In this document: positions 7,084-16,377 of the stretch, in pieces
How the letters are laid out: every line of letters begins with the position of its first letter
How positions within the stretch are numbered: position 1 is the stretch's first letter
DNA from: Candidatus Moraniibacteriota bacterium
Lineage (GTDB): Bacteria; Patescibacteriota; Minisyncoccia; Moranbacterales; UBA2206
Reading direction: 5' to 3'
DNA length: 41,641 nt
Assembly: GCA_027351145.1 (NCBI GenBank)
Contig: DAIEIZ010000007.1
Span: 1 to 41,641 of the forward strand
Position numbers and translations under genes: made by a program
Notes under the pieces: generated by a model
The model's input: only the letters and a program-made list of their open reading frames with translations
Told to the model about the DNA's origin: nothing
The model's database searches: none

Positions 7084-8658
7084 ATGCTCAACTTTCGCAA
7101 GATTTTAGATTTTTGCCAAAGACCCAACTTCCTTCTGGGTGGTATTCTTTTTACCTTTCTCCTCAAAGGTCTTGTTTTTGCGCTTATCATTCCGGTCTTT
7201 CAAGGTCCCGATGAATACATCCACTATGCCACTGTGCAGTATCTCGCCGAACCGAAAAACAAAACTTGGCCAATCAAAACCGAGGCGCGGCAAACGCAAG
7301 ACACTAAAGACATCCCTAGTTATCATTTCACGGATGAGATCATTGCTTTTTCCCGATTAACTGAAAGTTGGAATCTTTCCGGCGAACCGCACAACCGGCA
7401 AGTTTTTGACCCGGCCCTAATCGCAAAAAATGAAGCGGAAATGCGTAGCGGAAAATACGCCTCGCGCATCAGCGTTTATCCGCCCGACGTCGTTCCCAGC
7501 ACCAACCTCGCTCACCAAATTGCCGCTTGGGAAGAAAAAATAATGGCCCAAAAAGATTTTTTCTTCCGTTATTTCACCTTGCGCTTTTTGGCAATTTTCT
7601 ATGGAATGATCACTTTGATCTGCGCCTATTTCATTTTCATTTGGAGCGGGATGCAAAAAAAACAGGCGCTCCTTCTTACCGGAATTATCGCTTTTCAGCC
7701 GATGTTTTCCGCCACCACAGCCATTATCAACTATGATCCGCTACTCATTGCTTTCTTTTCTCTTTTTTTGCTTTGCGGTACTTCGATTATCGTGCATGGT
7801 CCTCGCTACATAAATTTCATCGGACTCTTCTTCTTCGCCCTAGGCGCTATTCTCACTAAAGGAACAGGCGGGATATTGCTTCTTCTCGGTATCAGTCTCA
7901 TCGCCTGGACACTTCGCAAATATTTTTATCAACTCAGCCGCTGGCAAAAAAGTGCCACATTTCTTGTCCTTGCTGCTCTTATCATCCTTTTGTTCTTTTT
8001 CTCCCCGATTAACTACACCTCGACATTTTCAGCGTTCAAAAAAGCCGACGCAACAAGCGCACTGGCAGATTATTTTAACAATAACCTTTTTGACTGGGGA
8101 AAAATTGAACGCACCGAAGGGACCTATTGGGGCACATTTGGCTGGCTCGACACCCAAATCCACCCTTTCGTACTTTACTCCATAATTTTCATTGAATTTG
8201 TTTCTTTTTTAGGCTTCATTTTTCTCCTCTTTTATTGGCTGCGCCATCGGCACTTTTTGCAAAAACTGACAGATTTCTCAAGAAAGCTGAAAAGATTTTT
8301 GCCTAAATTTCTTTCTCATGCATTTATCAAAATCAAAAGTGTTATCACGCAAGAAAAAGACTTTCTGCCCAAGCCGGAAATTCTTGTCTTTTTTGCCATC
8401 TCCACAATTCTCCTGCAACTAGCAGTCCGCTTTTACGACTGGGTTGGCATTTTTTCCAATGGAGAAGGCGTTGGACTTCCCGGGCGATATTTCCTGCCTA
8501 ATATTATCCCCCATTTCCTGTTTCTTGCCACAGGTTTTGGAGCACTCTCAAAAAATGCTCATATTTTTGAATTAATCCTTAAGACGATTTTTCTTCTTAT
8601 GGTCCTGCTTAGTTTCTATGCGATTTTCCTTATTATTATTCCCCGTTACTATCTATGA
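7084..8658 (+). CDS. DUF2142-family polytopic membrane protein
   Basis: 524 residues, with about 10-11 transmembrane helices and a large extracytoplasmic loop after helix 1. The loop opens with the diagnostic P-x-F-x-GPDEYIHY (DE..H) motif seen in DUF2142 proteins and in GT39/GT-C glycosyltransferases that use polyprenyl-phosphate sugars. Further features are YDWVGIF and a LPGRYFLP segment near the C-terminus, also typical of the family. It overlaps the next gene by 4 bp (ATGA at 8655). A role in transferring sugars onto a cell-surface glycan is plausible from family and from the adjacent glycan locus but is not shown. Confidence 0.8.
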   Translation: MLNFRKILDFCQRPNFLLGGILFTFLLKGLVFALIIPVFQGPDEYIHYATVQYLAEPKNKTWPIKTEARQTQDTKDIPSYHFTDEIIAFSRLTESWNLSGEPHNRQVFDPALIAKNEAEMRSGKYASRISVYPPDVVPSTNLAHQIAAWEEKIMAQKDFFFRYFTLRFLAIFYGMITLICAYFIFIWSGMQKKQALLLTGIIAFQPMFSATTAIINYDPLLIAFFSLFLLCGTSIIVHGPRYINFIGLFFFALGAILTKGTGGILLLLGISLIAWTLRKYFYQLSRWQKSATFLVLAALIILLFFFSPINYTSTFSAFKKADATSALADYFNNNLFDWGKIERTEGTYWGTFGWLDTQIHPFVLYSIIFIEFVSFLGFIFLLFYWLRHRHFLQKLTDFSRKLKRFLPKFLSHAFIKIKSVITQEKDFLPKPEILVFFAISTILLQLAVRFYDWVGIFSNGEGVGLPGRYFLPNIIPHFLFLATGFGALSKNAHIFELILKTIFLLMVLLSFYAIFLIIIPRYYL

Positions 8659-9350
8659 CAACTTTTAACAATAAAAAAACAATTAAATGGCTCATTGGAA
8701 TATTTATTTTTGGATTTCTTCTGATTATTTTCACTTTTTGGCGCTGGCTGGTTTTTCCCACTGATTACCGCCTATTTGAAACAAACGGGAAAATCATTCT
8801 CCAACCAAATGAAGCGCTCTCTCAAGTTTTTGAAGCGAAAGATGACAATCTTTCACAAATCCAAATTATTCTCCACAATGAAGCTATGCCCTGGGGAGAA
8901 AATTTGACGCTTTCCATCCGCGATGAAAATTGTGAAAATGTCATCCGTAGCACACAAGTTGACTGGCCACTGCACGCGCCCAAGCAATATGATTATTTCA
9001 CTTTTCCTGTCATTCCTGATTCCAAGAATCAAACCTATTGCCTCTATCTCCTTTTTGAAGCGCCCAAAAAACGCAAAAATATGCCCTATGTACTCACAAT
9101 GGAAAACACAGGGGATGCCAAGGATCAAATCACAGAATGGAAAAAAAGTGGCATACCAAAAGAATACCCGGAGCAATCCTTCGTTTTCCACGCCACCTAT
9201 GCAACAAACACCGCGCAAACGCTCTCAGAATTCGCAAGAAGGCTTAGCGCATATAAGGCCAACTATTTCCAAGGTAACGCGTCCCTTTGGATTATTGCGA
9301 TCTTTTTGCTCGTGACACTTGCCCTAACCCTTATCCTTCTTCTTTTTTAA
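8655..9350 (+). CDS. membrane protein with extracytoplasmic beta domain, function unknown
   Basis: 231 residues: a transmembrane helix at about 11-32, an extracytoplasmic region of about 175 residues rich in beta-prone segments, and a second helix at about 210-231 ending in LLLF. It is translationally coupled to the DUF2142 gene (ATGA overlap), so the two probably act together. The protein ends one base before the stop of the convergent glycosyltransferase gene. No named family recognised. Confidence 0.7.
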   Translation: MTTFNNKKTIKWLIGIFIFGFLLIIFTFWRWLVFPTDYRLFETNGKIILQPNEALSQVFEAKDDNLSQIQIILHNEAMPWGENLTLSIRDENCENVIRSTQVDWPLHAPKQYDYFTFPVIPDSKNQTYCLYLLFEAPKKRKNMPYVLTMENTGDAKDQITEWKKSGIPKEYPEQSFVFHATYATNTAQTLSEFARRLSAYKANYFQGNASLWIIAIFLLVTLALTLILLLF

Positions 9351-9351
9351 C

Positions 9352-10320
9352 CTAAGCCTGCTTCTTCACAAAAGATAGCAAATGATGCAATTTAGCAAAT
9401 CCAAAATACATTTTTTGCATAATGACATAGTCTCCGACTAGCCTGTTTTTTTGAACCCAGATTCTTTTTTGCAAAATTTTTCGAAGATTTTTGAGCGTAA
9501 ACCACCAGCCTTGAACATAGGAATAGGCAACTTTTGGCTTGAGAATAAGCACAAAAAAGATTATCTCAAAAATATTCTGGACAAGATAGAGCGGAAAAAT
9601 CCAAAGGAGAGTGAACCATTTGTAGTTTTTTAGGAGCATTTGAGGAATATTTTGATTGCGCCAAAGAAATGTCGCATATCTGACTCCCCTGCCCGTGCTA
9701 CCTGCGCCGGCATGGCAAAAAAAGAGATCAGGAACATAGGCAAAACTTTTTTTGAGCAAATTCAATCGCCAAAACCAATCGACTTCTTCGGAATAGAAAA
9801 AGAAATTACTATCCAATCCAAGACTTTCTTCATAGAGTTTTTTTTCAAAAAAAAGACAAGCCCCCAACAGATAAAATGATTTTTTTTCTTCAAGCCCAAC
9901 TCCGATTGGATGCCCAAACAGGTCAATTGTAGCGTTATATTTTTTCGATTCTTTCTCATCAGCATAATCCTTTTCAAAGGGCGCGACCACATCGAACTGA
10001 TTATTTTGATAAAAGGCAATAATCCTTTCCAGGAAATCTTTTTTTAGCCATGTGTCATTGTTGATGAGCAATAAATATCTTCCCTTTGAAGTTTCAATTC
10101 CCAAATTGTTCCCCCCTGCGAATCCTAAATTTTTGTCGCTCTTCACGATTTTGATGCGTGCGTCCTGATAGTTCTTTTGAAGAAACGCGATACTGTCATC
10201 AACTGAAGCATTGTCCACAAAAATGATCTCGAAATCTTGGTAAGTTTGGCAAAGCAAAGAATCGAATAACTTTTTTAGCCATGCGCTCCCATTATAGTTT
10301 AGAATTATTATTGAAATCAT
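9352..10320 (-). CDS. family 2 glycosyltransferase
   Basis: 322 residues. The GT-A fold begins at once: MISIIILNYNGSAWLKKLFDSL, then FEIIFVDNASVDDS (nucleotide-binding D) and GFAGGNNLGIE, and NND as the DxD equivalent in YLLLINNDTWLKKDF. The tail has hydrophobic or amphipathic segments (LLWIFPLYLVQNIFEIIFFVLIL) that may attach it to the membrane. It resembles rhamnosyltransferase-like GT2 enzymes. It is the last gene of the glycan locus; sugar specificity cannot be read from the sequence. Confidence 0.88.
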   Translation of the reverse strand: MISIIILNYNGSAWLKKLFDSLLCQTYQDFEIIFVDNASVDDSIAFLQKNYQDARIKIVKSDKNLGFAGGNNLGIETSKGRYLLLINNDTWLKKDFLERIIAFYQNNQFDVVAPFEKDYADEKESKKYNATIDLFGHPIGVGLEEKKSFYLLGACLFFEKKLYEESLGLDSNFFFYSEEVDWFWRLNLLKKSFAYVPDLFFCHAGAGSTGRGVRYATFLWRNQNIPQMLLKNYKWFTLLWIFPLYLVQNIFEIIFFVLILKPKVAYSYVQGWWFTLKNLRKILQKRIWVQKNRLVGDYVIMQKMYFGFAKLHHLLSFVKKQA

Positions 10321-10331
10321 GATTTACGCGT

Positions 10332-11114
10332 TTAATAGGTAAAAAATAATCTTCGCAGCATATTCATTATTTTCACTCTCGTTCTCCAGGGAATCAGCAC
10401 GATCAATTTCACAATCACTATTTGCAATCTGCTCTTAGCCAGATGGGCGCCACTCAGAACTTTCCGATTACTCATGTCTATTTTTAGCCCCATTTTTTGA
10501 GCAATTTTCAGTTTATTGGGAAACCATTTGCCCTTCTCAACGGTATTAATCGTTTCAAATATTCCGGCGGGGAGACAATAAAAGCCATCTGCGTAGGAAC
10601 TGCGATAAGACCCCATGATCTCAAAATTCCAAGGACTTTCTCCGTCAAGAAGCAGTTCTAGCAGATAACTTTTTTTCCACAGACCAAGCACATTAACGCG
10701 ATAAGGCATGCCTTTGGCATACACACCAATTCCCTGCTCAATCACCGAGTCCGGTTTTGGACGCTGATCAATGTGACAGTGATAAAAATCGTTTTCCAAA
10801 AGCACCCTAAAACACTCCTGAAATTTTACACTATCAACATTTTTAACTAAAAATAAATCCTCAAGGATAATGAAAACATACTCCGCGTCGATTTGTTCAA
10901 TAATTTTTCTCACACTACTAGACCAATCTTGATCCTCTCCTGAGAGAATTGTCCGCACTCGTTTATCGCCAAAATTTTGCTTGTTGGCACCAAGATAAAC
11001 TGGATATTCGCAATCCGACCAAAACCGAAAAAAACACTCAAAAAACGGTACCCATAGATCGGAATATTTATCACAAGACAAGACGAGAATGGCAAGATTA
11101 TTTTTATTTTCCAT
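10332..11114 (-). CDS. putative glycosyltransferase-like protein of the glycan locus
   Basis: 260 residues. It starts NLAILVLSCDKYSDLWVPFF, and the middle EYVFIILEDLFLVKNVD looks like a GT-A core with EDLFL in place of DxD. The C-terminus is basic (RTRVKIMNMLRRLF). Conserved-looking pieces include YPVYLGANK and WNFEIMGSYRS. I read it as a glycosyltransferase of a small uncharacterised family typical of polysaccharide clusters. It overlaps the upstream GT2 gene by 11 bp and is followed 11 bp later by the next GT2, so it belongs to the operon. Confidence 0.65.
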   Translation of the reverse strand: MENKNNLAILVLSCDKYSDLWVPFFECFFRFWSDCEYPVYLGANKQNFGDKRVRTILSGEDQDWSSSVRKIIEQIDAEYVFIILEDLFLVKNVDSVKFQECFRVLLENDFYHCHIDQRPKPDSVIEQGIGVYAKGMPYRVNVLGLWKKSYLLELLLDGESPWNFEIMGSYRSSYADGFYCLPAGIFETINTVEKGKWFPNKLKIAQKMGLKIDMSNRKVLSGAHLAKSRLQIVIVKLIVLIPWRTRVKIMNMLRRLFFTY

Positions 11115-12141
11115 AAACCATCAATCTAGGATTAATTCCGACAATTTTTAGAATGTAATAATAACCGATTATACAGCCGGTATAGAAGGTTAGAAACGGA
11201 TGCAATAGACAAACCAAGCTTTTTCTTCTGACTGTCAAATAGACACCATAGATCAATGGAAGCACGATAGTTAAGGAATATGGCATAAACAAATATTTCT
11301 TAAACCTGATTTGAGGACTGTCGTGCATCTCTCTTTTAGCAAAACCGGCAATCTCGTCACTATGGAACATATTACTGATAACCCGCCACTTGATTTTGTT
11401 CAAATATTTCCTGAAGCTATCAGATGAATGATGCACGATAAAATCATCTTTTAGCACAAAAATTCTCCGGTCTTTTTTCAGTGTAATGTAGATTATTTGC
11501 GTAAGCATTCTCACATCATTTATTTTTTCACCAAGAAGCTTTTTCACATAATTCACATCTATCGCATTGCCCGCACATAAATCAGCCAACGGCAAACGAC
11601 TATTTTCATCCAAAAATAGAACAGCATATTTTTCCCGAATGGAATGATGTCTATAGGCGGCTAGCATTGATTTTAGATAATATTGAAAACCGGATGACGT
11701 GCCATACATAAAAAACGAAAACGGATCGGAGAAATGATTGATGTAGTCATTGATATAGTGAGCTCCTTTAGGCTTGATGTACCCTCCTGTGAAAATTATT
11801 TTTGCCTCATCTTTTTGAAATATATCCACCCGATCCCCTATTGCGTCCATGTTAGTGAAAACCTCGTCGGAATCCAGAAAAATAATATAGCGGCCTTTTG
11901 CGCTCAAAATCCCAATATGCTTGGCATATTCCGGAAGTTTTCTTTCATTTTTCATGACAACACAACCAAACTCCTTGGCAATTTCCGCTGTCTTATCTGA
12001 CGACCCGCCGTCAAGTACTAATATCTCGATTGAATTCTGATCAAAATTTTGCTTTCTGATGGACTCCAATGACATTCTGATTGTCCTTTCAGAATTCAAA
12101 GTAGGCATTATTATTGAAACTAGCATTTTTTTATCTTCCAT
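11104..12141 (-). CDS. family 2 glycosyltransferase
   Basis: 345 residues. MLVSIIMPTLNSERTIRMSLESI and IEILVLDGGSSDKTAEIA give the nucleotide-sugar site, GRYIIFLDSDEVF gives a DSD metal-binding motif, and the C-terminus has two hydrophobic helices (about 285-335). The start MEDKK at 12141 is two bases from the stop of the GT4 gene. A membrane-attached GT2 acting on a lipid-linked glycan is the likely role. Confidence 0.88.
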   Translation of the reverse strand: MEDKKMLVSIIMPTLNSERTIRMSLESIRKQNFDQNSIEILVLDGGSSDKTAEIAKEFGCVVMKNERKLPEYAKHIGILSAKGRYIIFLDSDEVFTNMDAIGDRVDIFQKDEAKIIFTGGYIKPKGAHYINDYINHFSDPFSFFMYGTSSGFQYYLKSMLAAYRHHSIREKYAVLFLDENSRLPLADLCAGNAIDVNYVKKLLGEKINDVRMLTQIIYITLKKDRRIFVLKDDFIVHHSSDSFRKYLNKIKWRVISNMFHSDEIAGFAKREMHDSPQIRFKKYLFMPYSLTIVLPLIYGVYLTVRRKSLVCLLHPFLTFYTGCIIGYYYILKIVGINPRLMVYGK

Positions 12142-12143
12142 AG

Positions 12144-13247
12144 TTATTCGGCAGTGATTAAATTGATAAACTCCGCGTAGCTTTTGTCAAAGTTAACTTC
12201 CCTGCTAAAATCCAACGCTGCTCGTTGTAATTTTTGATATCTACCAGCATTTCTGAGAATTTTCACCACCTCATTGCCCAACTCGATCGGATTATTCTTT
12301 TTGCAAATTATTCCGGTTTCTCCATCGCGAACCGCATCACGAAGTCCGTCCACATCATAGGTAATCGCGGGAGTCCCTTGGCTATTAGCCTCGGTTATAG
12401 TCAAACCCCAGCCTTCCTTAGTCGAGGCAGCCAGAAGTAAGTGACTTTTTCGCATCAGTTCGATTTTCTTATCCAATGAGACCTTGCCTAGATATTTAAT
12501 GTCTTTTTGAAACCGGCTTTTAGCAATCAACTTTTTAGTTTTTTCTATATAATCCAATTTTCCTCCTCCGGCAATAATCAGCTTAAGTTCCGACATTAAC
12601 CGCTTAGCCGCTTCAAAAGCCCTAATCTGAGCAATAGTTTTTTTCATAGGCCGGATTGACCCAAAAATTAAAACGGTCGGGACTGCATATTTTTCAATTC
12701 TCCGTAGCGAAGTAATTGGCTCAATCTCAATGCCTTCACTAATAATGTTGATATTTTGAGACTTGAAACCATAGCGCATTAAATCCTTTTTGGTACTAGC
12801 GGAAACTGTAATTACTTTTTGATCGCTTAACATGCGCAGATATAGCGGTTCGAGCAGATAGCCAATCAAGCTTAGTGGAAAAAACATTTCATAGAACCAG
12901 ATTTCCCGCGCCAGCTGATGCACAAAAATAATTTTCTTTTCTTGAACAAAAAATTTACAAAAAAAAGGAATCGTATTTATTTCATCAATCACTAAATCAG
13001 CCCAGCCCTTCAAGTTCTTTTTGTAATATTGATAGGCCCTGAAATAAACTGTCCATTTATTGCCTACTCGAATTATTCTGTAACCATTGACAGCTTCCTC
13101 GTGCAATGCGCCCAAAAATCCGCCCACCAAAAGGATGACTTCGTGTCCATCACGAGCAAGCCGACTAGCAAGCTCTTCATTCACCAACTCCGCTCCGCCG
13201 GCACGGGGATTTTTTTTGTCTTCCCATGTAAACCAAAGTATTTTCAT
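12144..13247 (-). CDS. family 4 glycosyltransferase (GT-B)
   Basis: 367 residues. MKILWFTWEDKKNPRAGGAELVNEEL carries the glycine loop of the acceptor domain and is followed by LASRLARDGHEVILLVGG. The C-terminal donor domain has PTVLIFGSIRPMKK and the E-x7-E motif in STKEGWGLTITEANSQGTPAI. This arrangement identifies a GT4/GT1-type retaining enzyme using a nucleotide sugar, plausibly GDP-mannose or GDP-fucose given the adjacent gmd and fcl. The gene begins 8 bp after the fcl stop. Confidence 0.88.
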   Translation of the reverse strand: MKILWFTWEDKKNPRAGGAELVNEELASRLARDGHEVILLVGGFLGALHEEAVNGYRIIRVGNKWTVYFRAYQYYKKNLKGWADLVIDEINTIPFFCKFFVQEKKIIFVHQLAREIWFYEMFFPLSLIGYLLEPLYLRMLSDQKVITVSASTKKDLMRYGFKSQNINIISEGIEIEPITSLRRIEKYAVPTVLIFGSIRPMKKTIAQIRAFEAAKRLMSELKLIIAGGGKLDYIEKTKKLIAKSRFQKDIKYLGKVSLDKKIELMRKSHLLLAASTKEGWGLTITEANSQGTPAITYDVDGLRDAVRDGETGIICKKNNPIELGNEVVKILRNAGRYQKLQRAALDFSREVNFDKSYAEFINLITAE

Positions 13248-13255
13248 AGAGTTTT

Positions 13256-14197
13256 CTATTTTTCAATCTTGGCACAATTTTCCCTAAACCAATCTATTGT
13301 CATTTTCAATCCATCATCCAATTCAATTTGATGCTTCCAGCCAAGCACATGGAGCCTTGTCACGTCCAGAAGTTTTCTAGGTGTTCCATCCGGCTTGGTT
13401 GAGTCCCAAGCAATTTCACCATTAAATCCAATCAGTTTTTGAATTTTTTCCGCCAATTCTTTAATGCTAATATCCTCCCCCGTACCAATATTCACAATCT
13501 CCGGACTATCATAGTTTTGCATCAAAAAAACACAAGCATCAGCCAAATCAGCAACATGCAAAAACTCACGTTTCGGCTTTCCGGTGCCCCAAAGAGCAAT
13601 CTCTTTTTTTCCTGCCTCTTTCGCTTCATGAAATTTACGGATTAGCGCCGGAAGAACATGACTTGATTCCAAATCGAAATTATCATTTTCACCATAGAGG
13701 TTTGTCGGCATAACTGAGATAAAATTAGTACCATATTGCGCGTTAAAACTCTGGCACATCTTAATACCGGCGATTTTGGCAATCGCATAGGCATCATTGG
13801 TTTCTTCCAAATAGCCAGACATCAGATATTCTTCTTTGATTGGCTGAGGACAATTTTTCGGATAGATACAAGATGAACCGAGAAAAAGCAGCTTTTTAAC
13901 GCCAAATTTCCAAGCTGAGTGGATGATGTTATTTTGAATTTCCAAATTTTCATAGATAAAATCGGCCTTGGCATTTTTATTGGCCATAATTCCTCCCACC
14001 TTAGCTGCAGCCAAAAAAACATAGTCCGGTTTTTCTTTTTCAAAAAAATGCTCGACAGCTTTTTTGTCCATAATATCCAGTTCGCTCCTTTCTCTTAGAA
14101 CCAAATTTAAAAAACCATCCAAAGAAAGTTTCCTGACAAGCGCCGATCCAACAAGTCCTTTGTGCCCGGCAATAAAAATTTTAGCAGTTTTTTTCAT
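13256..14197 (-). CDS. fcl: GDP-L-fucose synthase
   Basis: 313 residues from ATG 14197 (MKKTAKIFIAGHKGLVGSAL). The 13 codons upstream in frame are not family-like. It is an extended SDR enzyme that epimerises and reduces GDP-4-keto-6-deoxymannose to GDP-L-fucose. Visible motifs are GHKGLVGSALVRKL for NADPH binding, FLGSSCIYP with the catalytic Ser, and Tyr-x3-Lys in YAIAK. It completes the two-step pathway with gmd, whose gene lies 198 bp upstream on the same strand. Confidence 0.93.
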   Translation of the reverse strand: MKKTAKIFIAGHKGLVGSALVRKLSLDGFLNLVLRERSELDIMDKKAVEHFFEKEKPDYVFLAAAKVGGIMANKNAKADFIYENLEIQNNIIHSAWKFGVKKLLFLGSSCIYPKNCPQPIKEEYLMSGYLEETNDAYAIAKIAGIKMCQSFNAQYGTNFISVMPTNLYGENDNFDLESSHVLPALIRKFHEAKEAGKKEIALWGTGKPKREFLHVADLADACVFLMQNYDSPEIVNIGTGEDISIKELAEKIQKLIGFNGEIAWDSTKPDGTPRKLLDVTRLHVLGWKHQIELDDGLKMTIDWFRENCAKIEK

Positions 14198-14233
14198 AGT
14201 ATTATCATGACTTACGCGTTTGCTTGAGTCAGC

Positions 14234-14357
14234 CAAATTTTTTAAAAAAATCCTGCCTGAGAACGTTTTTTTTCAAAATTTTCCGCTAGATGCCATCGAT
14301 TGAGAGATGATTTTGAAAAGAAAAAAGAGCTCTTGAGTTATTTTTTTAAAAAATTCG
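14234..14357. repeat. long imperfect inverted repeat in the gmd-fcl gap
   Basis: AATTTTTTAAAAAAAT near 14235-14251 reappears inverted at about 14340-14355. Nested inside, TTTTTTTTCAAAAT pairs with ATTTTGAAAAGAAAAAA. Together they allow an imperfect stem of about 45 bp with a loop of about 27 nt (GCTAGATGCCATCGATTGAG region). The gap holds no convincing ORF. It may be a transcript structure between gmd and fcl or the remnant of a small mobile element. Confidence 0.45.
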
Positions 14358-14395
14358 ACTGCGAGACAAAGCGAGCAAATCCTAATTGCATTCAT

Positions 14396-15460
14396 TTACA
14401 ACTTATTATTTTTTAGAACCTGCACTTGCCCTGCTTCCTCCTTGAAATCAGCCTCAGCCATAAGCTTAACCAAATCGCTAAATTTAGTCTCTGCTGTCCA
14501 GCCCAATTTTTCTTTCGCTTTTGCAGGATCACCGATCAAAAGGTCCACTTCAGCCGGTCGGAAATATTTTGGGTCAATCTCAATAATAGTTTTTCCGGTT
14601 TTTTGATCAATTCCTTTTTCCGCGATTCCTTCTCCAGACCAAGCCAGATCGAAACCGAGAAACTTGCAAGTTTCCTCAACAAATTCTCTCACCGTGTATG
14701 TTTCTCCTGTTGCCAAAACAAAATCATCCGGCTCTTCTTGCTGGAGCATTTGCCACATCCCCTCAACATAGTCTTTGGCATAGCCCCAATCTCTTTTAGC
14801 ATTAATATTTCCCAGATAGAGCTTTTCCTCTAAGCCCAGCTTTATTCGAGCCAGTCCTCGCGTGATTTTTCTCGTCACAAAAGTTTCTCCTCGTCTGGGC
14901 GATTCATGGTTAAAGAGAATTCCGTTACACGCAAACAATCCATAGCTTTCACGATAATTAACCGTAATCCAATAGGAATAGATTTTGGCGCAAGAATAGG
15001 GTGAGCGCGGATAAAATGGCGTGGTTTCTCGCTGTGGCGCTTCTTGCACCTTGCCGAATAGCTCGCTACTTGATGCTTGATAGAATTTTGTTTTTATTCC
15101 CGACTCCTTAATAGCATCCAAAAGTCGAATTGTCCCCAGCCCTGTTACATCGCCCGTATATTCCGGAATATCAAAGCTGACCCGCACATGACTTTGCGCC
15201 GCCAAGTTATATATTTCATCCGGTCTTATTTTTTCGATAAGTCTAGAGATATTACTGCCATCAGAAAGATCGCCATAATGCAGAAAAAGATGCACGCCGT
15301 TGATATGCGAGTCTCTATAGAGATGATCGATTCTTTTAGTGTTAAAAGTGGACGCACGACGAATGATTCCATGCACCTCATAGCCTTTTTCCAAAAGCAA
15401 TTCTGCTAAATAGGATCCGTCTTGACCGGTAATACCGGTAATTAATGCTTTTTTTTGCAT
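14396..15460 (-). CDS. gmd: GDP-mannose 4,6-dehydratase
   Basis: 354 residues. MQKKALITGITGQDGSYLAELLLEKGYEVHG is the Gmd NAD(P)-binding start, IIRRASTFNTKRIDHLY the adjacent signature, SSSELFGKVQEAPQ the active-site loop, and YSCAK the Tyr-x3-Lys. It converts GDP-D-mannose to GDP-4-keto-6-deoxy-D-mannose, the substrate of Fcl encoded just downstream. Length and start match the family. The stop is followed by a structured 198-bp gap. Confidence 0.95.
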   Translation of the reverse strand: MQKKALITGITGQDGSYLAELLLEKGYEVHGIIRRASTFNTKRIDHLYRDSHINGVHLFLHYGDLSDGSNISRLIEKIRPDEIYNLAAQSHVRVSFDIPEYTGDVTGLGTIRLLDAIKESGIKTKFYQASSSELFGKVQEAPQRETTPFYPRSPYSCAKIYSYWITVNYRESYGLFACNGILFNHESPRRGETFVTRKITRGLARIKLGLEEKLYLGNINAKRDWGYAKDYVEGMWQMLQQEEPDDFVLATGETYTVREFVEETCKFLGFDLAWSGEGIAEKGIDQKTGKTIIEIDPKYFRPAEVDLLIGDPAKAKEKLGWTAETKFSDLVKLMAEADFKEEAGQVQVLKNNKL

Positions 15461-15531
15461 GTATTTCGTTATTATAGGTTACTCCTTATTTTACCACATT
15501 CTCCCAATTTTAAAAACAGACCGATTCACGT

Positions 15532-16377
15532 CTAGTGGAATAAATAATAGATCTTCAAAAGTATCCGAAAAAACCAATCCACCCGTTCTGTTACAAAATC
15601 ATTCGGCAAAGTCAGAATGGTTTTTTGGGTGTCCGCAGATGCCTTAATAGCTTTAATTTCCTCCGAGGTCAATCCAGCGGGAAATTTCAACAGTAATTTT
15701 TTCATATTATCACTATTGTTTTTCACCTCTCGCGACCAATATGACTTTCCGTCCACACGGTGGTAATATTTCGTGCCAGCCACAATCTTGAACTCATAAC
15801 CAAAAAGGAATGCCTTATAGCCGAAAGACCAGGATTCCAAAGCGCCAAATTCCGTTTCATAGCCGCCAACTTTTTCAAAAACTGAGCGACGGAAAAGATA
15901 GTTACCATCCACCACGGGATGATAGGCCGTTTTGCGCAAATCATCAAAAACCATCTTATCCTTAAAGAATAGCCATTTCTTGTAGGTCAGATCCAGTCCT
16001 AGAAAGCCATAGAAAAAACAAATATTTTGAAAAGTGACCAAATTATCTTTATCTGTCACGGCGGATAGCAATTTTTGAAAAGATTTTTTGTCCAGATAAT
16101 TATCCGAATCAATCAGGAAAAACCAATCCGCGCTTGCCAGTTTCACACATTCATTTCGCGTAAATCCCCCGCCACGATTTTGCGGATTTTTGCCAATCCT
16201 AACAACTTCCGGATATTTTTTGGCATAAACCTTAATCAGCTCATAAGTACCGTCTTTTGATCCGTCATCCACCATGCAAATTTCAAATTCAGGCAACTTC
16301 AAATTCAAGATTGAACCGACAGTATCGGGAAGAGTTTTTTCGCAGTTATAGCATGGGATGATAAAAGAAATTTTCAT
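15532..16377 (-). CDS. family 2 glycosyltransferase
   Basis: 281 residues. MKISFIIPCYNCEKTLPDTVGSIL, FEICMVDDGSKDGTYE and ADWFFLIDSDNYLD (DSD motif) define a compact GT2 enzyme without membrane helices. It overlaps the end of galE by 4 bp, so the two are translationally coupled. On the minus strand a weak stem (AGAC...GTCT at about 15517-15532) and TTTTT follow its stop and may be a poor terminator. Confidence 0.88.
   Translation of the reverse strand: MKISFIIPCYNCEKTLPDTVGSILNLKLPEFEICMVDDGSKDGTYELIKVYAKKYPEVVRIGKNPQNRGGGFTRNECVKLASADWFFLIDSDNYLDKKSFQKLLSAVTDKDNLVTFQNICFFYGFLGLDLTYKKWLFFKDKMVFDDLRKTAYHPVVDGNYLFRRSVFEKVGGYETEFGALESWSFGYKAFLFGYEFKIVAGTKYYHRVDGKSYWSREVKNNSDNMKKLLLKFPAGLTSEEIKAIKASADTQKTILTLPNDFVTERVDWFFRILLKIYYLFH

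Noticed and set aside
14426..15409. Plus-strand open frames inside gmd
   Set aside because: Antisense shadows of a well-recognised gene; the translations are Cys/Phe/His-rich and match no family.
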